Part shown: positions 8,256 to 19,565 of the stretch, piece by piece
Position numbering within the stretch: the first letter of the stretch is position 1
Layout of the letters: every line of letters begins with the position of its first letter
NCBI GenBank assembly: GCA_946482335.1
Contig: CAMLRG010000068.1
Span: forward strand, 1 to 26,639
DNA: 26,639 nucleotides
Origin: an uncultured Duganella sp.
Lineage (GTDB): Bacteria > Pseudomonadota > Gammaproteobacteria > Burkholderiales > Burkholderiaceae
Direction of reading: 5' to 3'
Made by a program: the position numbers and the translations under genes
The notes under the pieces: generated by a model
The model's input: the letters and a program-made list of their open reading frames with translations, nothing else
What the model was told of the DNA's origin: nothing
Database searches by the model: none

Positions 8256-9227
8256 CTATTTTACACGGCGCGCCGGCGGTAGTTTCACGAGGGCCCCTGC
8301 CTGCAGCTCGAAAGTGTCGAAGTCGTTGGCGAAGTGCAGTGTGCCTTGGAAATGGCGGCGCGCTTCGGCCTCCACTTCGGCCATGCCTTCGGGATTGTCG
8401 TAGCGCGGGCTGAAGTGGGTCAGGACCAGGTTCGGCACGTCGGCGGCCGCGGCGAACCGGCTGATGCGTTCGACGGAACTGTGCTGGGGACCGGGGCCGA
8501 CCTTTTGCAGGGTCGCTTCGGTATAGGTGGCTTCGTGTACCAGCACGTTTGCGCCATGGCAGGCTTCGGCCAGCAAGGCGGGCGTATCGTTGTCGCCGCC
8601 GATGACCGCTATCGCCCGCTCGGTATGGACGTTGCGGAATTCGGATGCCGGCAGCACGCGGCCATCGTCCAGCGTCACGTCCTGGCCGTGCTGCAGCAAG
8701 CCCCAGGCCGGGCCGGGCGGTACGCCACGGGCGAGCAGGGCTGCGCGGTCGATCTTCCAGGTGGCCTTCTCGAAAACGAAGCGGAAACCGAAGCTCGGCA
8801 CCCGGTGAGAGAGCGGAAAGCGTTCGATCAGCAGGCGATCTGCCTGATGCACCATCTGCCGACTTGCCACGTCAATGTGGATGATGTCAAACGTCAGGAA
8901 CAATTCGGTGTGCAGCATGGTGGCGTCCAGCCAGGCTTTGACGCCGGCGGGCGCGATCAGGATCAATGGTTTCGTACGGCCCGTCATCGACGCACTGGCC
9001 AGCAAGCCGGGCAAGCCATAACTGTGGTCGCCATGGATGTGGGTAATGCAGATGCCGACCAGGTCGTGCACCGTCAGCGGGACGCGTTGCAGGCGGTGCT
9101 GGGTTGCTTCACCGCAATCGACCAGCCACCAGTCGCGGTTCTTGGTGGAATACACAGCCAGGCCCGTCACGTTGCGTCGGATGGTTGGCACGCCGGAAGA
9201 AGTGCCAAGGAAGGTTAGTTTCAGCAT
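8256..9227 (-). CDS. rnz: Ribonuclease Z (tRNA 3' endonuclease), metallo-beta-lactamase fold
   Basis: 323-residue zinc phosphodiesterase, similar in length to E. coli RNase Z/BN (about 305). The N-terminus LTFLGTSSGVPT and the metal-binding motif THIHGDH (His63, His65, Asp67, His68) followed by YGLPGLL are diagnostic of the RNase Z branch. Later metal ligands are plausible in VHEATY and LTHFSPRY. The family cleaves the 3' trailer of tRNA precursors that lack an encoded CCA. The ATG at 9227 has no clear Shine-Dalgarno and directly abuts a 13-base palindrome. It heads an operon with the cupin gene and is divergent from the GDSL hydrolase operon. Confidence 0.93.
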   Translation of the reverse strand: MLKLTFLGTSSGVPTIRRNVTGLAVYSTKNRDWWLVDCGEATQHRLQRVPLTVHDLVGICITHIHGDHSYGLPGLLASASMTGRTKPLILIAPAGVKAWLDATMLHTELFLTFDIIHIDVASRQMVHQADRLLIERFPLSHRVPSFGFRFVFEKATWKIDRAALLARGVPPGPAWGLLQHGQDVTLDDGRVLPASEFRNVHTERAIAVIGGDNDTPALLAEACHGANVLVHEATYTEATLQKVGPGPQHSSVERISRFAAAADVPNLVLTHFSPRYDNPEGMAEVEAEARRHFQGTLHFANDFDTFELQAGALVKLPPARRVK

Positions 9228-9240
9228 GCCATATTATGGC
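9228..9240. promoter_or_regulatory. 13-base palindrome abutting the rnz start codon
   Basis: GCCATA-T-TATGGC lies immediately before the rnz ATG. On the minus strand it contains CATAAT, a good -10 element only five bases from the start codon. If used, it would give a leaderless or nearly leaderless rnz message, and the palindrome would be a well-placed operator. No matching -35 element is visible, so this is tentative. Confidence 0.3.
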
Positions 9241-9280
9241 GCATCGCCCCGATCCGTGGCCGGCGCGCGACAGGCCGGCG

Positions 9281-9317
9281 GGCCTGCCAGGCCATTTTCT
9301 TGTCCTGGCGAGCCAGG
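9281..9317. other. Two tandem short stem-loops in the rnz/GDSL divergent gap
   Basis: GGCCT-GCC-AGGCC at 9281-9293 is followed on the plus strand by ATTTTCTT, which looks like a short intrinsic terminator. CCTGG-CGAG-CCAGG at 9304-9317 follows at once. The rest of the 172-base gap holds GC-rich GGCCGGCG repeats and, near the GDSL start, an AT-rich stretch with a GGAGA ribosome binding site at 9390-9394. I see no confident promoter. Confidence 0.3.
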
Positions 9318-9399
9318 CTGCAATGCCCTGCCGGCGCGGCGTTAAGATGAGTTGTTGGCTGGTCGTTTCGAACAATTACTTTAATGATCGGAGACACTT

Positions 9400-10479
9400 A
9401 TGCATACCCGCATCCGTAGTACGCTTCTGGCCGCAGTGGTTTTCTTCACCGTCGGCGGGCAGGCAGCCGCCAATACCTTGACGCAGAACGTTTCCTGGAC
9501 AATCGACCGTGCCGGTACGGCCACCAAGTACCGCGTCGTGGCCTATGGCGATTCGATTTACGCCGGCTACAATGGCTCGATCACCAGTGCGGCAAAGTAC
9601 TCAGCGCCCACGGTGGATGCGGAGTATCTGTCGGCCTTGTGGAATGCCGACATTGAAAGCGTACGCCGCACCAAGTCGGGCGCGGTGGCATCGGATGTGT
9701 ACAACAATAAGATTGTCGCTGAGCGATCTTACATGCAAGCCAGTAACACCCGTGTCGTGACGTTCGAGATGTGCGGCAACGATGGCTTGCAAGCCCGCTC
9801 CAGCTTCAAGAGCCAGACCGGCACCTGCAGCGACGCGGTACTGACGGCGGCGGAGAACAGCTGCAAAACGTATGTGACCGCGGCCATGGATTACATCAAC
9901 GCGAATGCCTATCCGGGGGTGAAGGTGAAAGTGATCTCGAACCTGCACTATCCCGGCTACGCGGCGGACAATACCCAAAGCAGCTGCAAGGACCCGAACA
10001 CCGGCACCACGGTGAACATGCAGCAGAAGTTCCTGCCGGCGCTGGCCAGGATGAACCACATGATGTGCGATGTGGCACGCCAGAAAGGCTTCAAATGCGC
10101 GGACAATTTCGCGCAATACATGGGCGCGGATTACGACAGCAATGGCGACGGCAAGGTCGATTCCGAGGCGCTGCGCTATGTGGAGGGTGAGAGCCAGGAA
10201 AGCTATGTCACCCGCATCACGCAAACCTTGCGGCCGACCATCCGGGACGCGAACACGCACTTCGTGTCGGCGGGCAGCAGCTATGACTACATCCAGTCGG
10301 ACGATACGCACCCGACCTATACCGGCAGTACGGTGTCGGCTGGCCTGTGGGGCGGCACCACCGGCAGCGGCGCACCACGGTACACGTCCTTCGCTTCAGG
10401 CAAGAACCCGATCTGGAACCAGTTCGGACATGAGCGCATGGGCTGGGCGGTCTCCGTCTTCAATTCGCCGACGCCGTGA
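9400..10479 (+). CDS. Secreted SGNH/GDSL-family hydrolase
   Basis: 359-residue exported esterase/lipase-type enzyme. An N-terminal signal peptide (basic start, hydrophobic core, probable cleavage after GGQAAA near residue 24) sends it to the periplasm or outside. Block I is YGDSIYAG (catalytic Ser52), block III GND carries Asn127, and block V DDTHP supplies Asp301 and His304, so the catalytic set is complete. Family members hydrolyse esters of lipids, sugars or peptidoglycan. It opens an operon whose next start (GTG at 10476) overlaps its stop by four bases and which ends with an Lnt-like acyltransferase, so it may remove or edit acyl groups on the same substrate. Paired cysteines and an acidic DSNGDGKVDSE stretch, EF-hand-like, near residue 245 suggest calcium binding. 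Confidence 0.88.
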   Translation: MHTRIRSTLLAAVVFFTVGGQAAANTLTQNVSWTIDRAGTATKYRVVAYGDSIYAGYNGSITSAAKYSAPTVDAEYLSALWNADIESVRRTKSGAVASDVYNNKIVAERSYMQASNTRVVTFEMCGNDGLQARSSFKSQTGTCSDAVLTAAENSCKTYVTAAMDYINANAYPGVKVKVISNLHYPGYAADNTQSSCKDPNTGTTVNMQQKFLPALARMNHMMCDVARQKGFKCADNFAQYMGADYDSNGDGKVDSEALRYVEGESQESYVTRITQTLRPTIRDANTHFVSAGSSYDYIQSDDTHPTYTGSTVSAGLWGGTTGSGAPRYTSFASGKNPIWNQFGHERMGWAVSVFNSPTP

Positions 10480-11105
10480 GTTCCTGGCGGCCACGCCCGG
10501 CTTACCTGGCGGCGGCATTGCTGCTGGCCGTTGGCGCGGCCAGCCTGGCCTTCTTCAGCTGGTACTTCTCGCGTTCCGATGCGGCCGGGGATGGCGCGCC
10601 TGCGGTCGCGACGGCGGCCGCCAGCGCGCGGCAGCCGCCCGCAGCTGCTGCGTCACCGGCCGTGCCAGCGGTCGGTGCGGCCGGCGCCGGACAACGCGCG
10701 CCGGCGCCCGAAGGCGACGCCGACCCGACGCGGGACTTGCGCAGCTACGTCATGCGGGGAGAGAAGCCGACGATGAATGAGGTGATCCAGCGCTTGCACG
10801 AACGCGGCATCCATTCGGGCCTGGGGGCGTTCAACCCGCCGGGTACCAGTCCGCCGCTGGTGGGCCTGGCGGTGCCCAAGGATTTCGTGCTGCCGACTGG
10901 CTATGTGCGGCATCACCAGGTCACCGACGACGGGCAGGTGATCGAGCCGGTCCTGATGTTCGCGCCGGATTTCCAGCTATACGATGCCGCCAACCGCCCG
11001 ATCGAAATGCCGAAGGACGGGGTCGTGCCGCCTGAACTAGCGCCTCCCGGGTTGCCTCTCCGGCGCATCGTCATTCCGCCACCCATCGAATCGTCCGGAC
11101 AATGA
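10476..11105 (+). CDS. Single-pass membrane protein of unknown function in the GDSL-Lnt operon
   Basis: 209 residues, no family recognised. One transmembrane segment lies at about residues 9-29, followed by an Ala/Pro/Gly-rich flexible linker (about 32-80). A conserved-looking soluble domain (about 83-209) contains TRDLRSYVMRGEKPTMNEVI and later LPTGYVRHHQVTDDGQVIEP, with a proline-rich tail. The topology suggests the soluble domain is periplasmic, anchored near the membrane. GTG start at 10476 overlapping the upstream stop (GTGA), and its own stop overlaps the next start (ATGA), so all three genes should be made together. It may be the scaffold or substrate of the hydrolase/acyltransferase pair; this is inference. 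Confidence 0.82.
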   Translation: MSSWRPRPAYLAAALLLAVGAASLAFFSWYFSRSDAAGDGAPAVATAAASARQPPAAAASPAVPAVGAAGAGQRAPAPEGDADPTRDLRSYVMRGEKPTMNEVIQRLHERGIHSGLGAFNPPGTSPPLVGLAVPKDFVLPTGYVRHHQVTDDGQVIEPVLMFAPDFQLYDAANRPIEMPKDGVVPPELAPPGLPLRRIVIPPPIESSGQ

Positions 11106-13510
11106 AGAACCTGGCTTGCCTTTCCCTCAGCGCGGCAATGGCCGCGATCTATGCCAATGGCGGCGCCGGCTGGATGCTTGGCTTCATCCTGCTCGTGCCA
11201 TGGCTGCTGGTGCTGGACGGGCGGCCTTCCCTCAAGTCGGCGTTGTTGTGGGCTTGGGCGATGTCCGTGGCTTACAGCGCTGCCGGCTTCGCCTGGTTTG
11301 GCGCGGCGATCGGACGCTATAGCCAGCTGGGCGAGCCTGTGGGGCTGGCGGTGCTGCTGCTTGCGGGGCCGCTGTTCCAGCCGCAATTCCTTGCCTTCGC
11401 GCTGGTGCGGCGGCTGGCGTCGCGCTGGTACGGGCCCACCTGGCGGGCGCTGGCCGCGAGTGCGGCCTGGGTCGCCACGGAATGGCTGGTGCCGCGCCTG
11501 CTGGGCGATACACTCGGTTATGGCCTCTATCCGTCGCGTCTACTGCGGCAGGCCGCGGATGTGGGGGGCGCGGCAGGGCTCACTTTCATGCTGTTGCTGG
11601 CCAACGAGGCTGTGGCGGCAGGGTTCGCACGGCGCGCGCAGGGATGGCGTGCGCCGGCAGTGCCATGGGCGGCGGCGGCCTTGGTTGCGGCCCTGCTGGC
11701 GGGATACGGCGCGACTGTCCTGTCGGGCGGGCAGGCGCCTGAGGGCAAGCCGCTGCGCATGGGGCTGATACAAGCGAACATGGTCGATTTCGAGGGCCAG
11801 CGGCAGCAGAAGGGCGCCTACGCCTGGGTGCGTGAAGTGCTGGACCGGCATTTTGCGATGGGCTATGACGCGGTCGCGCGGCAGCGGGCGGAAGCCGTGC
11901 TCTGGTCGGAGACGGTGTATCCGACCACTTTCGGCAAGCCGAAAAGCGAAGCGGGGGCGGAGTTCGACCGTGAAATCCTGGACTATGTGAATGCTGCCGG
12001 GGTGCCGCTGGTATTCGGGACGTATGACCGCGACAGCGCGGGCGAATACAATGCAGCGGCATTCGTGCAGCCCGGCGCGGGATTGGCGGGCGTGTACCGC
12101 AAGACGCGTCTGTTCCCGTTCACGGAATACTTGCCGGCGTGGCTCGATACGCCCGCTGTGCGCCGCCTGCTGCCATGGGCCGGCAGTTGGATGGCCGGCA
12201 ATGGCGCGCGCGTCCTGCCGCTGCGCTTGGCGGACGGGCGCGAAATCCCGGTGCTGCCGCTGATTTGCCGCGACGATGTCGATCCCGGCCTGGCGCTGGC
12301 CGGGGCCCGCCTTGGCGCGCAAGTGATCCTGACCATGTCGAACGATTCCTGGTTCAGCGGCGATGGGCCCGGGGCGCGCCTGCACCAGGCGGCGGCGGCA
12401 TTCCGCAGCATCGAAACGCGCTTGCCGCAGTTCCGGGTGACGAGCAATGGTTACAGCGCGGCCATCGATGCCAGTGGCGACATCCTGGCGGCGACCGGCG
12501 TGGGCGGGCCGGCCCTGGTGATCGCGGATTTGCCGGTGCGGTCGCCGGCGCCGACGCTGATGCTGCGGTGGGGCGACTGGGTCGGCCCGGCGGCGCTCGT
12601 TTTGCTGCTGGTGCTGGCAACCAGGCCGCTCGCCGCGCTCTGGCGGCTGGTGCCTGCCGCAATGCGGCGCAGCGCGCGCAAGGCGCCAGGCTGGCCCTTG
12701 CGGGTCGCGGTACTGACGCCGGGCGCCCGCATCCTCGCTGGCGTGCTGCGTGCGGCCGCGCGCGCGGGACTGCTCGCGATGTTCATCATGCTGCTCCAGA
12801 GCGAAGCGTTGCGCAGCAATACACTGGGCCAGATCCGTCTCTTTGGGCTGCTATTCATGGTGCCGGAGGCCATGGCGTGGTGCGTCCTGATGGCATTCGG
12901 GGCCCGCGCCTCGCTCGGCGCGGGAATGCTGGTGCTGACGCGCGGAACGCAACGGCTCGAATTGCCATTACGCGATATCGCGGCGGTGCAGCCGTGGCGG
13001 TGGCCGCTGCCGGGGCCGGGCGCCTCGCTGCGGCTGGCCTCGGGGCAGTACTGGCGCTATGGACTGGGCGTGGCGGATCCGCTGGCATTCGCGCGTGCGC
13101 TGGCCGGACAGGGCGGACCGGCAGCGGCCGATGCGCCGCCCTGGTGGCGACAGTCGGCGAGCCGCCTTGACGCGCCGCTCATGAAGTTCGTCCTGCTGCC
13201 GCTGGCGCTGGCGATCCCGGCGTTTCATTTGCACCAGCGCATCTCGTATGGCAGCGCGGTGGGGGAATACTACAGTTTCGGCTTGGCCGCCTATCTCGGC
13301 GCCTTCGGGCTGTGGTGGGCAGCCTGGACGATCGGCGTGGTCCTGGGCGCTGCCGTCTTGCGCACGGCGATCGAAGCGGGCGCGCTGGTGGCGGCGGCAT
13401 GGCGTCCGCGTGACGCGGCGGGGATCCGGCTTGGGCTGGAGCGCCTTGGGCATATCGTACTGTATGGGATCGTGCCAGGATGGCTGCTGGCGCGGGCGCT
13501 CGGCATCTGA
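11102..13510 (+). CDS. Lnt-like apolipoprotein N-acyltransferase with C-terminal extension
   Basis: 802-residue integral membrane protein. The first 505 residues match the Lnt plan: six or so N-terminal membrane segments, a periplasmic nitrilase domain (about 225-475) and a membrane segment after it. The triad is in place: Glu270 in LWSETVYP, Lys334 in YRKTRLFPFTEYLP and Cys389 in ICRDD, almost the same numbers as E. coli Lnt (E267, K335, C387). The usual residues after the cysteine (YE) are replaced by RDD. Lnt moves an acyl chain from phospholipid to the N-terminal Cys of lipoproteins. About 290 extra residues follow: two membrane segments, a soluble insert (VLTRGTQRLELPLRDI onward) and three more segments. 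The gene context is not that of housekeeping lnt, so this is probably a specialised paralogue. Confidence 0.85.
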   Translation: MKNLACLSLSAAMAAIYANGGAGWMLGFILLVPWLLVLDGRPSLKSALLWAWAMSVAYSAAGFAWFGAAIGRYSQLGEPVGLAVLLLAGPLFQPQFLAFALVRRLASRWYGPTWRALAASAAWVATEWLVPRLLGDTLGYGLYPSRLLRQAADVGGAAGLTFMLLLANEAVAAGFARRAQGWRAPAVPWAAAALVAALLAGYGATVLSGGQAPEGKPLRMGLIQANMVDFEGQRQQKGAYAWVREVLDRHFAMGYDAVARQRAEAVLWSETVYPTTFGKPKSEAGAEFDREILDYVNAAGVPLVFGTYDRDSAGEYNAAAFVQPGAGLAGVYRKTRLFPFTEYLPAWLDTPAVRRLLPWAGSWMAGNGARVLPLRLADGREIPVLPLICRDDVDPGLALAGARLGAQVILTMSNDSWFSGDGPGARLHQAAAAFRSIETRLPQFRVTSNGYSAAIDASGDILAATGVGGPALVIADLPVRSPAPTLMLRWGDWVGPAALVLLLVLATRPLAALWRLVPAAMRRSARKAPGWPLRVAVLTPGARILAGVLRAAARAGLLAMFIMLLQSEALRSNTLGQIRLFGLLFMVPEAMAWCVLMAFGARASLGAGMLVLTRGTQRLELPLRDIAAVQPWRWPLPGPGASLRLASGQYWRYGLGVADPLAFARALAGQGGPAAADAPPWWRQSASRLDAPLMKFVLLPLALAIPAFHLHQRISYGSAVGEYYSFGLAAYLGAFGLWWAAWTIGVVLGAAVLRTAIEAGALVAAAWRPRDAAGIRLGLERLGHIVLYGIVPGWLLARALGI

Positions 13511-13521
13511 GCCGTACCTGC

Positions 13522-13540
13522 CGCCCTGGCGCCCAGGGTG
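13522..13540. terminator. Hairpin between convergent lnt-like and acylphosphatase genes
   Basis: CGCCCTGG and CCAGGGTG form an eight-pair stem (one G-T wobble) around a three-base loop, filling most of the 31-base gap between two convergent stops. No T-run follows on either strand, so it is at best a bidirectional barrier or weak terminator. Confidence 0.4.
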
Positions 13541-13541
13541 T

Positions 13542-13820
13542 TCAGACGGTAGGGCGGATTTCGAATACGGCGCCGGCGGGCGCGGGCTCGGCGTCATCCG
13601 CCACCTGGACGCGGTTGACGCGGGCGGCGGCCGGGCCCTGATGGGCCCAAGCGACGATGGCGTCCAGCGCCGGCGCCGGACCGTGGACGCAAGCTTCCAC
13701 CGCGCCGTTGCTTCGGTTGCGCACCCAGCCGGCCAGGCCCAGGGCGGTGGCCCTTTCGGCAAAGGCGTAGCGGTAACCGACGCCTTGTACCACGCCTTCG
13801 ATCAGCAGATGTTTAGCCAT
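13542..13820 (-). CDS. acyP: Acylphosphatase
   Basis: 92-residue protein, the normal length of the family. It hydrolyses carboxyl-phosphate bonds such as acetyl phosphate and 1,3-bisphosphoglycerate. The phosphate loop VQGVGYR has catalytic Arg17, and Asn35 in WVRNRSNG is 18 residues on, as expected (human Arg23/Asn41). It is cytoplasmic, with a single ferredoxin-like domain. The start overlaps the diguanylate cyclase stop by one base (TAATG) and has a GGAGG five bases upstream, so it is the last gene of the six-gene operon. Acetyl phosphate is a known phosphodonor for response regulators, so a damping role on the neighbouring REC domains is conceivable but not shown. Confidence 0.95.
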   Translation of the reverse strand: MAKHLLIEGVVQGVGYRYAFAERATALGLAGWVRNRSNGAVEACVHGPAPALDAIVAWAHQGPAAARVNRVQVADDAEPAPAGAVFEIRPTV

Positions 13821-14721
13821 TACATCCTCCAGTTGACGCGGTTGCGGCCCGCCTCCTTGGCACGGTAGAGCGCCGCGTCCGCCGCTTCGAACAGGGCGGG
13901 CGCGGGTTCATGCCCGCCGACCGCCAAGGTAGCGCCACCAATGCTGACCGTCAGCACCGGGCAGGCGACTGACTGCTCATGGGGGATCAGCAATTGCGCC
14001 ACCGCCTCGCGGATGCCTTCGGCCACGTACAGTGCTTGCGCCGCATCCGTTTCCGGCATCAGCAGCACCAGCTCTTCGCCGCCGTAGCGCGCCGCGACAT
14101 CGCAGGGCCGGCGCATGGCATTGCGCGCCACCCTGGCCACGGCCCGCAGCGCGCGGTCGCCCGCCGGGTGGCCATAGTGGTCATTGTATTGCTTGAAACA
14201 GTCGATATCGAGCAGCGCCACCGACATGGTGTGCGCATGGCGGGTGGCCCGCTGCCATTCGTTGGCGTACATTTCGTCGAAGCGGCGCCGGTTGGCCAGT
14301 TCCGTCAAGCCATCCATATGCGCCAGGCGTTCCAGCAAGCGGCGCTGGCGCACCACCTGCAAATGGGTGGCCACGCGCGCCATCACGACCGTGGTATTGA
14401 ACGGCTTGGTGATGTAATCGGCTGCCCCCAGCTTGAGGCCCTTGGCTTCGTCCTCGGGGCGGCCCATGCCGGTGATGAAGATCACTTCGATATGGGCGGT
14501 GGCGGGATCGGCGCGCAAGCGGCGCAGCACTTCGTAGCCATCCATGTCGGGCAGCATGACGTCGAGCATGATCAGGTCCGGCAGGTGGCGCTGGGCGCGC
14601 TCGATGGCCTGCTCGCCGGATTTGGCGAGCAACACCACGTATTCGGGCTTGAACAGCGTGGCGAGCACCTGGCGGTTGATGCCATCGTCGTCCGCGATCA
14701 GGACCTTTTGTGTTTCCGGGT

Positions 14722-14725
<4 letters not shown>
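13820..14725 (-). CDS. Response regulator with GGDEF diguanylate cyclase output (REC-GGDEF)
   Basis: 301-residue cytoplasmic protein of PleD/WspR type. The receiver domain (about residues 7-120) has the acidic pocket ADDD and phospho-acceptor Asp55 in MLDVMLPD, plus the conserved Lys in ITKPF. The GGDEF domain (about 135-300) begins with HMDGLTELANRRRF; the active site reads RYGGEELV (215-219), a functional variant, and an inhibitory I-site RPCD (206-209) sits five residues before it. It should therefore make cyclic di-GMP and be product-inhibited. Its start overlaps the hybrid kinase stop by four bases (ATGA), making it the obvious acceptor of that kinase's HPt phosphate. Confidence 0.95.
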
Positions 14726-18203
<3,478 letters not shown>

Positions 18204-18210
<7 letters not shown>

Positions 18211-19565
18211 GGTTGCTGCCCTCCACCGGCGCGGGCGGCACGGCGGCCGGCCAGGCGCGCTTCCAGCGCATTCAGCCAGCGCGGAGCTTGGGGGTCGTCG
18301 CCCCAGCCGCGCACGGTGTCGTCGAGCTGGTTGAGCAAGGCTGGGGGAAGCTTCAACGGGCGGGTCTGGTCCATCAGGAATTTGACAGTGAATTGGTAGC
18401 CGACGATGCGGGTAATCATGCGGCAGATCGAAAAGCCGGGGACGGCCAGGCGCACCAGCGTGTCGATGGCGCGCACCAGGCCCATGCCGGCGCCGAACAG
18501 GATGCGCGACAGCAGGTTGACGCGCTGGTCCAGGGCCAGGTCGACCCGGGCGGCATCGCCGCACAGATAGCGTGTAAGCAGGACCGGGAACGGCTTCAGG
18601 ATCCGCAATGGGATCTCGTCCTGCATCGCCTTCATCAGCGCAGCCCCCAGTGCCGGGCGCGGATCGGGTTGATAGGGCGACAGGCGGCCGCGCGCCTGCA
18701 TGGCCTGGAAGCGCGTTGCAGCCTGCTCCATCGTGGGTGCCATCTGGCCAGCCTCAATGCCCAGCACGTGGCCGACGACGTTCCAGGCGTGCAGGTAGGC
18801 GTGTTCATCCTGCTGCGGCAGGGCGAGCCCGAGCTGGCGCAAGCCGCGCAGGAAGATGTAATGGAAGGTGAGCAGGGTATAGGCCAGCTGTTCCTGGTTG
18901 CACGGCAGGCCGTGGGCGCGCACGTCCCAGCCATGGTTGAACAGGGAGTCGTAGACGTGGCGGCACGGCGCATCGAGCGGCGCCAGCACGCTGCCCTCGG
19001 TTGCGGCGACCGCGGGATTGCCGCGCAAGATCAGGTGGCGGATGGTGGCGTGGATCAGGCGCACCTTGAGGATTTGCGCGATGCCGCCGCCTTCCGGACT
19101 GGTCAGTCCGCCGCGCATCATCACCGGGAAGATCATGGCGGCCGTGGAACGCACGCGGTAGTCGCAATGGGCCTCCAGCTGGCCGGCCACGTGCAGCACG
19201 CCGGCCAGGTCCGGCACCACATAGCATTCCGGCAGGCTGGCGCAGAACAGCAGGCTGCAGGACAACATGCTCATATCGAAGAACACTTCTTCCGCCCGCG
19301 CGATCAGGGCCGGCTCGGCCCACGGCGGCAGGGCGCTGCCCTGCGCCAGGTAAGCTTCCAGGGCGGCGGCGATGGGCGCCGGGGTGCCCTCCGGTGCGCG
19401 CCAGGCGGCGACGATGGCGTTCGATTGCCATTGGCCCAGCAAGCGGTTGACGATGGCGATCGCTTCCCATTGGCTGCCGTCATGGCCGGCCAGGATGGCT
19501 GCGATGGTATCGTCGGCCAGCGGGTCGGCGCGCAAGACCGGCGTGGCCGGTGCCGCCGCGCTCAC
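18204..19565 (-). CDS. MpaB/Lcp-type (DUF2236) heme oxygenase family protein
   Basis: 453 residues. The family includes rubber oxygenase Lcp, which cleaves cis-1,4-polyisoprene, and fungal MpaB, which shortens a farnesyl chain. The DUF2236 core is visible: YRVRST (Arg137, Thr141), LIHATIRH (His172, His177), NQEQLAYTLLTFHYIF and YLHAWNVVGHVLGI. From memory of Streptomyces K30 Lcp (Arg164, Thr168, axial heme ligand His198, His203) the spacings agree to within one residue, so heme binding is likely. No signal or Tat peptide is seen, so unlike Lcp it should act inside the cell. I prefer GTG at 19565 (GTGA overlap with the upstream stop, GGAAGGTG before it) to ATG at 19595. Substrate unknown; an isoprenoid is inferred from neighbours. 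Confidence 0.85.

Noticed and set aside
18211..18564. N-terminal extension of the hybrid kinase to 18564
   Set aside because: Lies wholly within the oxygenase gene in another frame; the start at 18210 has GGAGG and is followed directly by a signal peptide.
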